NCBI RefSeq assembly: GCF_022288725.1
Contig: NZ_JAKNTA010000006.1
Span: forward strand, 274,617 to 338,616
Direction: 5' to 3'
DNA from: Kitasatospora sp. A2-31
Lineage (GTDB): Bacteria > Actinomycetota > Actinomycetes > Streptomycetales > Streptomycetaceae
Length of the DNA stretch: 64,000 nt
A program made the position numbers and the translations under genes. Shown here piece after piece: positions 46,756 through 54,828 of this stretch. The notes below the pieces were generated by a model, which saw only the letters and a list, made by a program, of their open reading frames with translations, ran no database searches and was not told where the DNA came from. Within the stretch, counting starts at the first letter, position 1. The number at the start of each line of letters is the position of its first letter.

Positions 46756-47650
46756 TGTCGTGACGCGTCTTGACGTCCTCAAGACCTACAAGCTGTACGT
46801 CGGCGGGAAGTTCCCGCGCTCCGAGAGCGGGCGGGTGTACGAGGTGACGGACTCCAACGGCGAGTGGCTCGCCAACGCCCCGCTCGGCACCCGCAAGGAC
46901 ACCCGCGACGCCGTGCTCGCGGCCCGCGCCGCGGTCAAGGGCTGGGCCGGCACCACCGCGTACAACCGCGGCCAGGTGCTGTACCGGGTGGCCGAGATGC
47001 TCCAGGGCCGGCGCGAGCAGTTCGCCGCCGAGGTGGCGCTCTCCGAGGGCGTCGGCCCGAAGAAGGCCGCTGCGCTGGTGGACGCGGCGATCGACCGCTG
47101 GGTCTGGTACGCGGGCTGGACCGACAAGGTCGCCCAGATCGCGGGCGGGGCCAACCCGGTCGCCGGGCCGTACTTCAACCTCTCCACCCCGGAGCCGACC
47201 GGCGTGGTCGGGATCGTCGCCCCGCAGGCCGGCTACGGGCACTCGCTGCTCGGCCTGGTCTCGGTGATCGCGCCCGCCATCGCCACCGGCAACACCGTGG
47301 TGGTCGCGGCGGCCGCCGACGCCCCGCTGCCGGCCCTGTCGCTGGGCGAGGTGCTCGCCACCTCGGACGTCCCCGGCGGCGTGGTCAACATCATCTCGGG
47401 CCGTACCGCCGACATCGCGCCGACCCTGGCCTCGCACCAGGACGTCAACGCGCTGGACCTCACCGGGGCCATCGCCGCCGACGGCCCCGGCGCGGCGGGT
47501 GTCCTGGAGGCCGCTGCCGCGGATACCCTGAAGCGGGTGGTCCGTCCGGAGCTGGACCCGTTCGCCCAGGACTGGACCAATGCGCCCGGTACCGACCGGC
47601 TACTCTCGTTCCTGGAGACGAAGACGGTCTGGCACCCGATGGGGATCTGA
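46748..47650 (+). CDS. Truncated aldehyde dehydrogenase-like protein without catalytic Cys
   Basis: A 300-residue protein matching only the N-terminal two thirds of aldehyde dehydrogenases. The NAD-domain segments GVVGIVAPQAGYGHSLLGLVSVIAPAIATGNTVV and GGVVNIISGRTADIAPTLASHQDV are recognisable, but the strand with ELGG is altered and the protein ends (ETKTVWHPMGI) before the GQxC nucleophile. The GC bias and the orderly end argue for a real gene, not a pseudogene. It overlaps the intact enzyme gene by 8 bases, so the two are co-made; it may be a regulatory or structural partner. Catalysis by itself is not expected. Confidence 0.85.
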   Translation: MSDVVTRLDVLKTYKLYVGGKFPRSESGRVYEVTDSNGEWLANAPLGTRKDTRDAVLAARAAVKGWAGTTAYNRGQVLYRVAEMLQGRREQFAAEVALSEGVGPKKAAALVDAAIDRWVWYAGWTDKVAQIAGGANPVAGPYFNLSTPEPTGVVGIVAPQAGYGHSLLGLVSVIAPAIATGNTVVVAAAADAPLPALSLGEVLATSDVPGGVVNIISGRTADIAPTLASHQDVNALDLTGAIAADGPGAAGVLEAAAADTLKRVVRPELDPFAQDWTNAPGTDRLLSFLETKTVWHPMGI

Positions 47651-47734
47651 CCGTTCCCGTCACCCGTTGACCGACAACTCCACAGACTGGCCGTCCCCAG
47701 TGCCCTCTCCCCCCCAGGGCCCGGACGGTCATTG

Positions 47735-47773
47735 GACGGACCCGCACCTCTCCCCCCCTGGTGCGGGTCCGTC
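47735..47773 (+). terminator. Terminator after the deoC-aldehyde dehydrogenase operon
   Basis: A 14-bp perfect stem (GACGGACCCGCACC at 47735-47748 with 47760-47773) and a C/T-rich 11-nt loop lie 85 nt after the truncated aldehyde dehydrogenase stop. Confidence 0.7.
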
Positions 47774-47872
47774 GCCTTTCGTCGCCGCGCGGTTGCGCCT
47801 TTCGGCGATACCGGCGGGGATCCGGCCCGGGAAGAATCGTCCGTACCGGAGACGACGGAGGGGGAGGGCACC

Positions 47873-48283
47873 GTGGGGGAACTCGCAGCGGAACTGGCGG
47901 CACTGTTCGCGGACGGGTTCCTGCGCAGACTGCACGTGGCCCGCACCCGCCGCCGGCTGGCCGCCGGGCGGCCCGTCCGGGTGCCCTGCGCGGTCCGCTC
48001 CGAGCGCCCCGGCCGGCAGCACGGGTACGTGAACGGCCGGCTGCACATCACCCCGGGGGCCGCCCGCGTCGGCTTCCGCTCGCGTGTCCTCGGCCACATC
48101 GAACTGGCCTGCGGCGGCACCTTCCACGAGACCGAGCCCGACGCCTGGCACAGCCAGGACTGGGCCGCCACCGCCTACCTGCCGCCGGGGGACGGGCACC
48201 CGGTCCTCCTCCAGGTCGACAGCCGGTACCTGCCGCTGGTCCGGGCAGCCCTCGTGGACCCCCGGGCCGTTCGGAAAGGCTGA
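47873..48283 (+). CDS. Hypothetical protein
   Basis: A 136-residue protein with an N-terminal helix of mixed character (GELAAELAALFADGFLRRLHVARTRRR), followed by a beta-rich domain (RVPCAVRSERPGR, GYVNGRLHITPGAARVGFRSRV). No transmembrane segment is clear. It faintly recalls DUF2550-type proteins but I would not assign it. The GTG start follows a GGAGGGGGAGGG purine block. It lies 47 nt before the uridine-kinase-like gene and probably forms a pair with it. Confidence 0.65.
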   Translation: MGELAAELAALFADGFLRRLHVARTRRRLAAGRPVRVPCAVRSERPGRQHGYVNGRLHITPGAARVGFRSRVLGHIELACGGTFHETEPDAWHSQDWAATAYLPPGDGHPVLLQVDSRYLPLVRAALVDPRAVRKG

Positions 48284-48330
48284 TCCGCCCGGTTTCGGCA
48301 TCGGGTCCCGATACGTCAGACTGGTGTCTC

Positions 48331-48969
48331 GTGAGTGACTCCCCGCTGAACCCTGTGCCGACGACCCGTGCCCGGGTGGTCCTGCTGTCCGGTCCCTCCG
48401 GTTCGGGGAAGTCCTCGCTCGCCGAGCGCAGCGGCCTTCCGGTGCTCCAGCTCGACGACTTCTACAAGGACGGGGACGACCCGACCCTGCCGCTGCTGCC
48501 CGACGGAGCGGTGGACTGGGACTCCCCGCTCGCCTGGCACCGCGACCAGGCCGTCGCCGCCATCCGCAGCCTGTACGAGACCGGCCGCGCCGACGTCCCG
48601 GTGTACTCGATCCCGCACAACGGCCGGATCGACACCCGGGTGCTCGACCTCGCCGGCGCACCCGCGTTCATCGCCGAGGGCATCTTCGCCGCCGAGATCG
48701 CCACCGAGTGCGCCGCCGAGGGTCTGCTCGGCGACGCGCTCTGCCTGCGCAACGGCGCCCTCACCACCGCCTGGCGCCGACTGCGCCGGGACGTCCGCGA
48801 GGGCCGCAAGTCGCTGCCGGTGCTGGTGCGCCGCGGCTGGCGGCTGATGCGTGCCGAGCGCTCGATCGTCGAGCGCCAGGTGGCCCTCGGCTCGTACCCG
48901 TGCGCCGGGCCGGAGGCCGCGCGCCGGATCACCGCGGCGGCCTGGGCGACGGAGTACTCGGCGGTCTGA
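48331..48969 (+). CDS. Uridine kinase-like P-loop kinase
   Basis: A 212-residue P-loop kinase of the uridine kinase/phosphoribulokinase family. LLSGPSGSGKSSLAERSG is the Walker A; LQLDDFYKDGDDPTLP, VDWDSPLAWHRDQA and AEGIFAAEIA match the nucleoside-binding and lid segments. It is a likely salvage enzyme phosphorylating uridine or cytidine, in keeping with the surrounding nucleoside genes. The GTG start at 48331 has no good ribosome site; the alternative start is not obvious. Often annotated udk or as an ATP-binding protein. Confidence 0.82.
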   Translation: MSDSPLNPVPTTRARVVLLSGPSGSGKSSLAERSGLPVLQLDDFYKDGDDPTLPLLPDGAVDWDSPLAWHRDQAVAAIRSLYETGRADVPVYSIPHNGRIDTRVLDLAGAPAFIAEGIFAAEIATECAAEGLLGDALCLRNGALTTAWRRLRRDVREGRKSLPVLVRRGWRLMRAERSIVERQVALGSYPCAGPEAARRITAAAWATEYSAV

Positions 48970-49020
48970 GCGGGCGGCGCTGCCGTTCGCCGCTCCCCGG
49001 CCGCGCGCCGGGGCCCGTGC

Positions 49021-49076
49021 ACGACGGAACGACGGAACGACGGAACGACGGAACGACGGAACGACGGAACGACGGC
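49021..49076. repeat. Six to seven 8-bp tandem copies of ACGACGGA
   Basis: Six exact ACGACGGA units (49021-49068) and a seventh with one change (ACGACGGC) lie between the convergent udk-like gene and sigQ. A run of ten C follows at about 49087. Non-coding simple-sequence DNA prone to slippage. Confidence 0.95.
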
Positions 49077-49247
49077 GGGTCCGGTGCGTCTCCCCCCCCC
49101 CGGACCCGCCGTCGCTCCTGGACGGCCGCCGGACTCCCCCGGCGGCGCCGCTCCCCCGAGCCGGCGCCACCCATCCGCTGACCGTCCGCTACCCGTCCCC
49201 CGACGGGAGTTCCCGTGGCCGCTCCCCCCGCGGCCGACCGGTCGCCG

Positions 49248-50240
49248 TTACGCGACCAGCTCACCGAACGCGCGGGCGGTGTCGCCCGACTTGTTCAGGT
49301 GCTCGTCCTCGCGCAGCCGGCGCAGGGCGCGCCAGATGCTGCTCTTCACCGTGCCGACGCTGATGCCGAGCACGTCGGCGATCTCGGGGTCGGTCTTGCC
49401 CTCGTAGTACCGCAGCACCAGCATGGTCCGCTGGTTCTCCGGCAGCTTGGCCAGCGCCTGCCAGAGCACGGCGCGCAGCTCGGTGCCGCCCATCGCGTCG
49501 GTGTCGCCGGCCGTCTCCGGCAGCTCCTCGGTCGGGTACTCGTTGACCTTGCGGCGCCGCCAGGCGGAGATGTGCAGGTTGGTCATGGTGCGGCGGAGGT
49601 AGCCCCCGACCGCGGCCTTGTCGGTGATCCGGCCCCAGGCCCGGTAGGTGCTGAAGAGCGCGCTCTGCAGCAGGTCCTCGGCCTCGTAGCGGTCACCGGT
49701 GAGGTGGTACGCCGTGGCGTACAGGGAGGCGCGGCGCTCGCGCACGTACGCGGTGAACTCGTTGATGTGGTCCGCCGCGACGGCCGGGTGCTCCCCCTGC
49801 GCGCCTCCCTGTCCCGCCTCGGTGGCGCGGGCCGCCGCGGGGTTCAGCCGCAGCAGCGTCGCGCCCGCGGCCTCACGGCCGGCCGACTCCCCCGAATCGA
49901 CCGTCCGAAGACCGCTCCCCCCGATCCCCCTGGTTCCCCCGTTCCCCCCCAGGGCGTCCTTGCCCTCGACGCGGACGGGGAGGATCCCCCGCAGCGTGAG
50001 GGTGTTGGCGGAGTCGACCGCACTCCCCATGCGGCCGATCCCGTGGAGCTCCCCCTGCCTGCTGCCGCCGCTCACCCGGCAGGCAGCAGTGTTTCCACCG
50101 GTGCTGTGCGCGCACCCCCGTACGGTCACGGCACCGGAGGCCTCGTCGGTCCTGACCTCGAACCGGGTCCGGTGGGTGGTCGCGGACGAACGCGCGGTGC
50201 GGACAGCCGGGTTGGTCCGGGTCTGAAGCGTGGCGTTCAT
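49248..50240 (-). CDS. sigQ: RNA polymerase sigma-70 factor, SigE-family ECF type
   Basis: A 330-residue sigma factor. Sigma regions sit in the C-terminal half: region 2 about 165-230 (LYATAYHLTGDRYEAEDLLQSALFSTYRAW in pieces) and region 4 about 265-315 (LPENQRTMLVLRYYEGKTDPEIADVLGISVGTVKSSIWRAL in pieces). The first about 160 residues are a low-complexity Gly/Thr/Arg-rich extension. The ATG at 50240 has AAGGGGG 8 nt upstream. Divergent from afsQ1, the arrangement known in S. coelicolor, where SigQ antagonises AfsQ1/Q2 output. Confidence 0.9.
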   Translation of the reverse strand: MNATLQTRTNPAVRTARSSATTHRTRFEVRTDEASGAVTVRGCAHSTGGNTAACRVSGGSRQGELHGIGRMGSAVDSANTLTLRGILPVRVEGKDALGGNGGTRGIGGSGLRTVDSGESAGREAAGATLLRLNPAAARATEAGQGGAQGEHPAVAADHINEFTAYVRERRASLYATAYHLTGDRYEAEDLLQSALFSTYRAWGRITDKAAVGGYLRRTMTNLHISAWRRRKVNEYPTEELPETAGDTDAMGGTELRAVLWQALAKLPENQRTMLVLRYYEGKTDPEIADVLGISVGTVKSSIWRALRRLREDEHLNKSGDTARAFGELVA

Positions 50241-50364
50241 CGTGCGCCCCCTTGGTCGGTACGAGCGGTTCCTGTTGCCGCCCTCCAGCCGGCCGGTTGG
50301 CCCGCTGTCCTGCGGCGACATGGAAAATCCTGCCCGCCGGTTGTGATGGGCCTGTCCGCCGACT

Positions 50365-50380
50365 GTCACAGGGGTGTCAC
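50365..50380. promoter_or_regulatory. AfsQ1 binding box GTCAC-N6-GTCAC
   Basis: GTCACAGGGGTGTCAC exactly fits the published AfsQ1 consensus GTnAC-N6-GTnAC. It is in the sigQ-afsQ1 divergent gap, 125 nt from sigQ and 131 nt from afsQ1, as expected for the direct sigQ target. Confidence 0.8.
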
Positions 50381-50510
50381 AGGGCCGGGCCCTTCGTCCC
50401 GCACTCCCACCCGCCCTCACGGACGCCGGTGGTGCACATTCCGGTTCCCGCCCGGGCGGTGACCGGTGCCGGGGGGTGATTCGCCGCTCCGGGTGAGCCA
50501 GAATGAGGCC

Positions 50511-51188
50511 GTGCCTTTCCTCCTTCTGATCGAGGACGACGACGCCATCCGCACCGGCCTCGAACTCGCCCTCACCCGCCAGGGCCACAAAGTGGCCACC
50601 GCCGCCTCCGGCGAGGACGGTCTGAGGCTCTTCAAGGAGCAGCGGCCGGACCTGATCGTGCTGGACGTCATGCTGCCCGGAATCGACGGCTTCGAGGTCT
50701 GCCGCCGGATCCGGCGCACCGACCAGCTGCCGATCATCCTGCTGACCGCGCGGTCCGACGACATCGACGTGGTGGTCGGCCTGGAGTCCGGTGCGGACGA
50801 CTACGTGGTCAAGCCCGTCCAGCCGCGCGTCCTGGACGCCCGGATCCGGGCCGTGCTGCGCCGCGGCGAGCGCGAGAGCTCGGACTCCTCGGCCTTCGGC
50901 AGCGTGGTGATCGACCGGGCGGCGATGACCGTCACCAAGGACGGCGAGGACCTCCAGCTCACCCCGACCGAGCTGCGACTGCTGCTGGAGCTCAGCCGCC
51001 GGCCCGGGCAGGCGCTCTCCCGCCAGCAACTGCTGCGCCTGGTCTGGGAGCACGACTACCTCGGCGACTCCCGCCTGGTCGACGCGTGCGTGCAGCGGCT
51101 ACGGGCCAAGGTCGAGGACGTCCCCTCGGCGCCGACGCTGATCCGCACCGTGCGCGGGGTCGGCTACCGGCTGGACCCGCCCGCGTGA
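50511..51188 (+). CDS. afsQ1: Response regulator AfsQ1
   Basis: A 225-residue OmpR-type regulator. The receiver has EDDD at 8-11, phospho-acceptor Asp52 in LIVLDVMLPGIDG, LLTARSDD and VVKPVQ; the winged helix has LTPTELRLLLELSRRPGQALSRQQLLRLVWEHDYLGDSRLVDACVQRLR in pieces. It is near-identical in remembered sequence to S. coelicolor AfsQ1, which acts under nitrogen (glutamate) conditions on antibiotic and nitrogen genes. GTG start. Operon with afsQ2 and a lipoprotein. Confidence 0.95.
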   Translation: MPFLLLIEDDDAIRTGLELALTRQGHKVATAASGEDGLRLFKEQRPDLIVLDVMLPGIDGFEVCRRIRRTDQLPIILLTARSDDIDVVVGLESGADDYVVKPVQPRVLDARIRAVLRRGERESSDSSAFGSVVIDRAAMTVTKDGEDLQLTPTELRLLLELSRRPGQALSRQQLLRLVWEHDYLGDSRLVDACVQRLRAKVEDVPSAPTLIRTVRGVGYRLDPPA

Positions 51189-51254
51189 GCGCCGCCGACC
51201 ACCCGCTCGCCCTGATACCCCGACGCTCCTGAACTTCCGCTACGACAGGCTCCC

Positions 51255-52796
51255 GTGACTGACCACCAGACGATGACCAGCCGGTTCTCCTCGGGCCCGT
51301 GGCGACGGCTGCGCTCCCTCCGGGTGCGGCTGATCGCGGTGTTCGCCGCCGTCGCACTGACCACCGCCGTCTCGGCCTCCGGCATCGCGTACTGGCTCAA
51401 CCGCGACGCGGTGCTCAAGCGCGCCCAGGACACCGCCCTCAACGACTTCCGCGTCTCGCTCAGCCGCAACGTCTCCGAACTGCCGCTGAACGCGACCTGC
51501 GACGACCTGGTCAAGCTCGCCACCAGCGTCGCCAGCAGCGGCCTCAACTACGAGGTGGTGGTCAGCGACCCCGCGCGGCCGGACTGCACCGCCTCGTCGA
51601 ACCCGGCCGGCTTCACGCTGGCCAACGTCCCGGCGAAGCTGCAGGACACGGTCGCCAAGCCGCGCGAGGTCACCGAGAGCAACCCGTACCCGTACCACCT
51701 GTACTGGCAGCGGCAGAACCTAGAGGGCCGGCCGTTCGTGATCGGCGGCACCAAGGTGGTGCCCACCGGCCCGACGGCGTACATGTTCAAGTCGCTGGAG
51801 AACGAGCGGGCCGACCTCAACACGCTCGGCTGGTCGCTGGCGATCGCCACGCTGCTGGCGCTGATCGGCTCGGCGCTGCTCGCCCAGGCGGCGTCGGCGA
51901 CCGTGCTGCGCCCGGTCAAGCGTCTCGGCGACGCCGCCCGCCGGCTCGGCGAGGGCCACCTGGACACCCGGCTGGAGGTCGAGGGCTCGGACGAACTGGC
52001 CGATCTCGCCAGGACGTTCAACCGGACCGCGGAGTCGCTGCACGAGCAGGTCGAGGAGCTGAGCGCGCGCGAGGCGCAGAGCCGGCGGTTCGTCGCCGAC
52101 ATGTCGCACGAGCTGCGGACGCCGCTGACCGCGATGACCGCGGTGACGGACATCCTGGAGGACGAGGCGGAGTCGCTGGACCCGATGATCGAGCCGGCCG
52201 TCCGGCTGGTGGTCAGTGAGACCCGGCGCCTGTCCGACCTGGTGGAGAACCTGATGGAGGTGACCCGCTTCGACGCCGGCACGGCCAAGCTGGTCGCCGA
52301 CGAGGTGGACATCGCCGACCTGATCATGTCCTGCATCGACGGCCGGGCCTGGTACGACGCGGTCGAGGTGGACGCCCCGCGCGGCATCCGGGCGGTGGTC
52401 GACCCGCGCCGGCTCGACGTCGTCTTCGCCAACCTGATCGGCAACGCGCTCAAGCACGGCGGCTCGCCGGTGCGGGTGAAGGTCCGGGAGGAGTCCCGCG
52501 GGGAGGGGGGCGAGCAGGGCGGCGACGTGGTCGTCGTCGAGGTCTCCGACAGCGGCCCCGGCATCCCGGAGGACGTGCTGCCGCACGTCTTCGACCGGTT
52601 CTACAAGGCCGACAAGGGGCGGGCGCGGTCGGAGGGCAGCGGGCTCGGCCTGTCGATCGCGATGGCCAACGCACAGATCCACGGGGGGACGATCACGGCC
52701 GCCAACGGGGAGGTGGGAGCGGTGTTCACGCTGACGCTGCCGCTGACCCCGCCGCCCCCGCCGGCGGACGCCGTCACCGAGGAGGGTGCGCAGTGA
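51255..52796 (+). CDS. afsQ2: Sensor histidine kinase AfsQ2
   Basis: A 513-residue membrane kinase and cognate partner of AfsQ1. A first membrane helix (about 28-48) and an extracytoplasmic sensor (about 50-190) precede a second helix (about 195-215), a HAMP domain (VKRLGDAARRLGEGHL), H-box DMSHELRTPLTAMT, N-box ANLIGNALKHGG, G1 SDSGPGIPED and G2 GSGLGLSIAMA. GTG start, 66 nt after afsQ1. The last codons overlap the lipoprotein start. Confidence 0.93.
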   Translation: MTDHQTMTSRFSSGPWRRLRSLRVRLIAVFAAVALTTAVSASGIAYWLNRDAVLKRAQDTALNDFRVSLSRNVSELPLNATCDDLVKLATSVASSGLNYEVVVSDPARPDCTASSNPAGFTLANVPAKLQDTVAKPREVTESNPYPYHLYWQRQNLEGRPFVIGGTKVVPTGPTAYMFKSLENERADLNTLGWSLAIATLLALIGSALLAQAASATVLRPVKRLGDAARRLGEGHLDTRLEVEGSDELADLARTFNRTAESLHEQVEELSAREAQSRRFVADMSHELRTPLTAMTAVTDILEDEAESLDPMIEPAVRLVVSETRRLSDLVENLMEVTRFDAGTAKLVADEVDIADLIMSCIDGRAWYDAVEVDAPRGIRAVVDPRRLDVVFANLIGNALKHGGSPVRVKVREESRGEGGEQGGDVVVVEVSDSGPGIPEDVLPHVFDRFYKADKGRARSEGSGLGLSIAMANAQIHGGTITAANGEVGAVFTLTLPLTPPPPPADAVTEEGAQ

Positions 52797-53185
52797 GCGC
52801 CGCCACGTCCCCCCGCCCGCTGCTGCGCCCCGCCGCGGGCGCGGTGCTGCTGCTCGCGCTGGCGACCGGCTGCGGGATCCGCCCGACCGCCGTCCCGGTG
52901 GACGCGGGCGCGCCGGCCAGCCGGACCGCCTGCCCGACCGTGGTGCACATACCCACCGCGCCCGCCACGCCCTCGGCGGCCGCTCCGGCGGCGCCGGCGC
53001 CGGCCGTCCAGGGCGCGCCGCCGGCCAGGGCGGGCGCGAGCCCGTCGCCGTCGGCGGTCGCGTCCGCGGCCCCGTCGGCCGCCCCGTCGGGGCTCCTGTC
53101 GCCGACCCCGAAGGCGTCCACCCCGCCGGCGGACAACGCGTTCAGCGCGACGCCCTCGGCGACGGCCACGGCGACCTGCCGGTAA
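52793..53185 (+). CDS. AfsQ-associated lipoprotein
   Basis: A 130-residue predicted lipoprotein. The signal peptide ends at a lipobox LATGC, with Cys about 25 as lipid site. The rest is a Pro/Ala/Ser-rich, probably extended chain without a recognised domain. The GTG start overlaps the afsQ2 stop (GTGA). The linkage suggests it senses or modulates AfsQ2 outside the membrane, as proposed for the homologue next to afsQ2 in S. coelicolor. No catalytic residue can be named. Confidence 0.85.
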   Translation: MSAATSPRPLLRPAAGAVLLLALATGCGIRPTAVPVDAGAPASRTACPTVVHIPTAPATPSAAAPAAPAPAVQGAPPARAGASPSPSAVASAAPSAAPSGLLSPTPKASTPPADNAFSATPSATATATCR

Positions 53186-53282
53186 ACCCGCCGGCGCGCC
53201 CTCGGACGGCCTTCCGGGAGCGCGCCGTAATGTTCGCGCCGGGCGTGGAACCGATACGCCACCGGCTCACGTCCTTCCCCCC

Positions 53283-53888
53283 GTGCAGCGACATGGCACC
53301 AGCACACGCGACGAGCGTTCCGGCGTGCGGACCGAGACCCGGCCGACGGCGGGCGTCCACCGCCCCTTCCGCCTGGCGGGGCTCTTCGCCCTCACCGTCC
53401 ATCTCGCGCTGGCCGGTTGGCTGGTGCTCAGGCCGCTGCCGGTGGCCTGGGTCTACGACGCCAACCTGACCCCGCTGGCCTCGCTGCGCTTCACCACCGC
53501 CTGGCAGGTGCTCGGCGAGCTGCTCCTCCTGGCCCCGCTCGGCGTGCTGCTCCCGCTGGCCGGCGGCCGGCTCCACGCCCGCTGGTTCCCGTCCTTCCTC
53601 CGCACCACCGGCGCCTCGGCCCTGCTGGCCACCGCGCTGGAGTTCCTCGCTTCCTGGACTCCGGGGCACGTGCTCGACGTCGACCGGATCCTGTTCGCGG
53701 TGATCGGAGCGGCCGGCACCCACCTGGCGATCGTCCCCGTCTCGCGCTCGCTGCTCCAGCACTCCGCCCGCCGCCCCCGGCCGGCCCGGCCGGAGCCGCC
53801 CGCTCGGGTGGTCCCGGCGCCGGCACCGCCTGCCACCGCGGCCCCGACGGCCGTCTACGCGGACCCCGTCTCCTCCCCCCTGCGCTGA
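53283..53888 (+). CDS. VanZ family membrane protein
   Basis: A 201-residue VanZ-like protein with four predicted helices (about 32-50, 72-92, 105-125, 130-150). FRLAGLFALTVHLALAGWLVLRPL, the NLTPLASLRF segment, LLLLAPLGVLLPL and ALEFLASWTPGHVLDVDRILF match the VanZ fold. VanZ gives low-level teicoplanin resistance in enterococci; most homologues are unknown. A Pro/Ala tail follows. GTG at 53283; the GTG at 53325 is equally plausible. Confidence 0.85.
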   Translation: MQRHGTSTRDERSGVRTETRPTAGVHRPFRLAGLFALTVHLALAGWLVLRPLPVAWVYDANLTPLASLRFTTAWQVLGELLLLAPLGVLLPLAGGRLHARWFPSFLRTTGASALLATALEFLASWTPGHVLDVDRILFAVIGAAGTHLAIVPVSRSLLQHSARRPRPARPEPPARVVPAPAPPATAAPTAVYADPVSSPLR

Positions 53889-54011
53889 GGCCGGACCGCG
53901 CGGTCCGCCGGTGGGATCGCACCGGGGCGCCCGGCGGCCCGCCGCTCCTCGTGGGCCCGGACGGGCTCCGCACCGGGGCCGCGACCGGCGCCGGCCCCCG
54001 GCCATGAGCCC

Positions 54012-54671
54012 TCAGACCCGCCGGACCCGGCCGCCCACCTCGATGAAGCCGCCGTCGCGGAGCGCCGTGACGAGCTGCGAGCCGAGCCCCTGGGTGATCG
54101 TCAGGTCCCGCTGCAGCTCAGCGGTCAGCAGCAGGGCGGCGGCGCCGGTGGCCTCGTCCTCGTCGATGCCGTCCCCGCGCCCGGGGAAGGCGCGCGCCCG
54201 GACGGTGCCGGCCGGCTCGTCCTGCCAGGCCCAGGCGTAGACCCACTCGCCCGGGGGCGGGACCTCCAGCGCGTCGACCTCGGCCGCCGAGCCGTACTGC
54301 CGGGTCGTCCGGGTGGGCGCCCACTCCGGGCGGGCCTCGATCCGGGTGAACTCCCCGTCGTGGCGCACCCGGACGGTGCCGGCCGCGGTGACCAGCCGGT
54401 CCGCACGGAGCAGCCAGGCGGCGCCGACGCACGGGTGACCGGCGAAGGGCAGCCGCAGGCCGGGGGTGTAGATGTCGATCGCGCCCTGCTCGGGGTCGTC
54501 GACGAACACCGTCTCGCTGAAGCCGAGTTCACGGGCGAACGCCTGGCGCTGCGCCTCGTCCGGCACGGCCGCGCCGTCGCGCACCACTCCGAGCTCGTTG
54601 CCGTGCTCACCGCCGGGCCCGCAGAACACCCGCAGCACCTCGTAGTCCGCCACTCGCCCGTAGTCCGCCAC
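54012..54671 (-). CDS. PhzF family isomerase-like protein
   Basis: A 219-residue PhzF-like protein, shorter than the usual about 280. LRVFCGPGGEHGNELGVV at the start carries the substrate-binding GN and the catalytic-Glu region (FSETVF), DIYTPGLRLPFAGHPCVGAAWLL is the second diagnostic loop, and IDEDEATGAAALLLTAEL the third. Family members catalyse isomerisations such as in phenazine synthesis, but nothing else here supports phenazine. Two tandem 18-bp copies at the start (GTGGCGGACTAC) provide two GTG starts (54671 and 54653); the outer one has the better AGGGG site. Confidence 0.85.
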   Translation of the reverse strand: MADYGRVADYEVLRVFCGPGGEHGNELGVVRDGAAVPDEAQRQAFARELGFSETVFVDDPEQGAIDIYTPGLRLPFAGHPCVGAAWLLRADRLVTAAGTVRVRHDGEFTRIEARPEWAPTRTTRQYGSAAEVDALEVPPPGEWVYAWAWQDEPAGTVRARAFPGRGDGIDEDEATGAAALLLTAELQRDLTITQGLGSQLVTALRDGGFIEVGGRVRRV

Positions 54672-54828
54672 TCGCCCACCCCTGCCGTCGTCCCGGGCCG
54701 CCCCGCGTGCCCCTGCACGCGGTCCACCGACCGTACCGCGAGGAAAAGGAGAGGTCGGGTGCCGGTGCACTCCAGTACTGTGCGCCCTCGTCCCCATCGG
54801 TCGTTCATCCTCACTCCACAGGATCCCC

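Noticed and set aside
46748..47650. Frameshifted pseudogene of aldehyde dehydrogenase
   Set aside because: Downstream sequence in other frames does not continue the catalytic domain (no GQxC block follows), the gene is GC3-biased to its stop and a terminator follows, so a true truncated gene is more likely.
49021..49076. CRISPR array
   Set aside because: The units are 8 bp and contiguous without spacers.
53889..54011. Possible small gene in the GC-rich gap after VanZ
   Set aside because: No reading frame with start, ribosome site and codon bias; a gap of 123 bp.
54012..54671. Phenazine biosynthesis
   Set aside because: Only a PhzF-like gene is present; no phzA/B/C/D/E/G or other partner nearby, and PhzF-like proteins are widespread with other roles.
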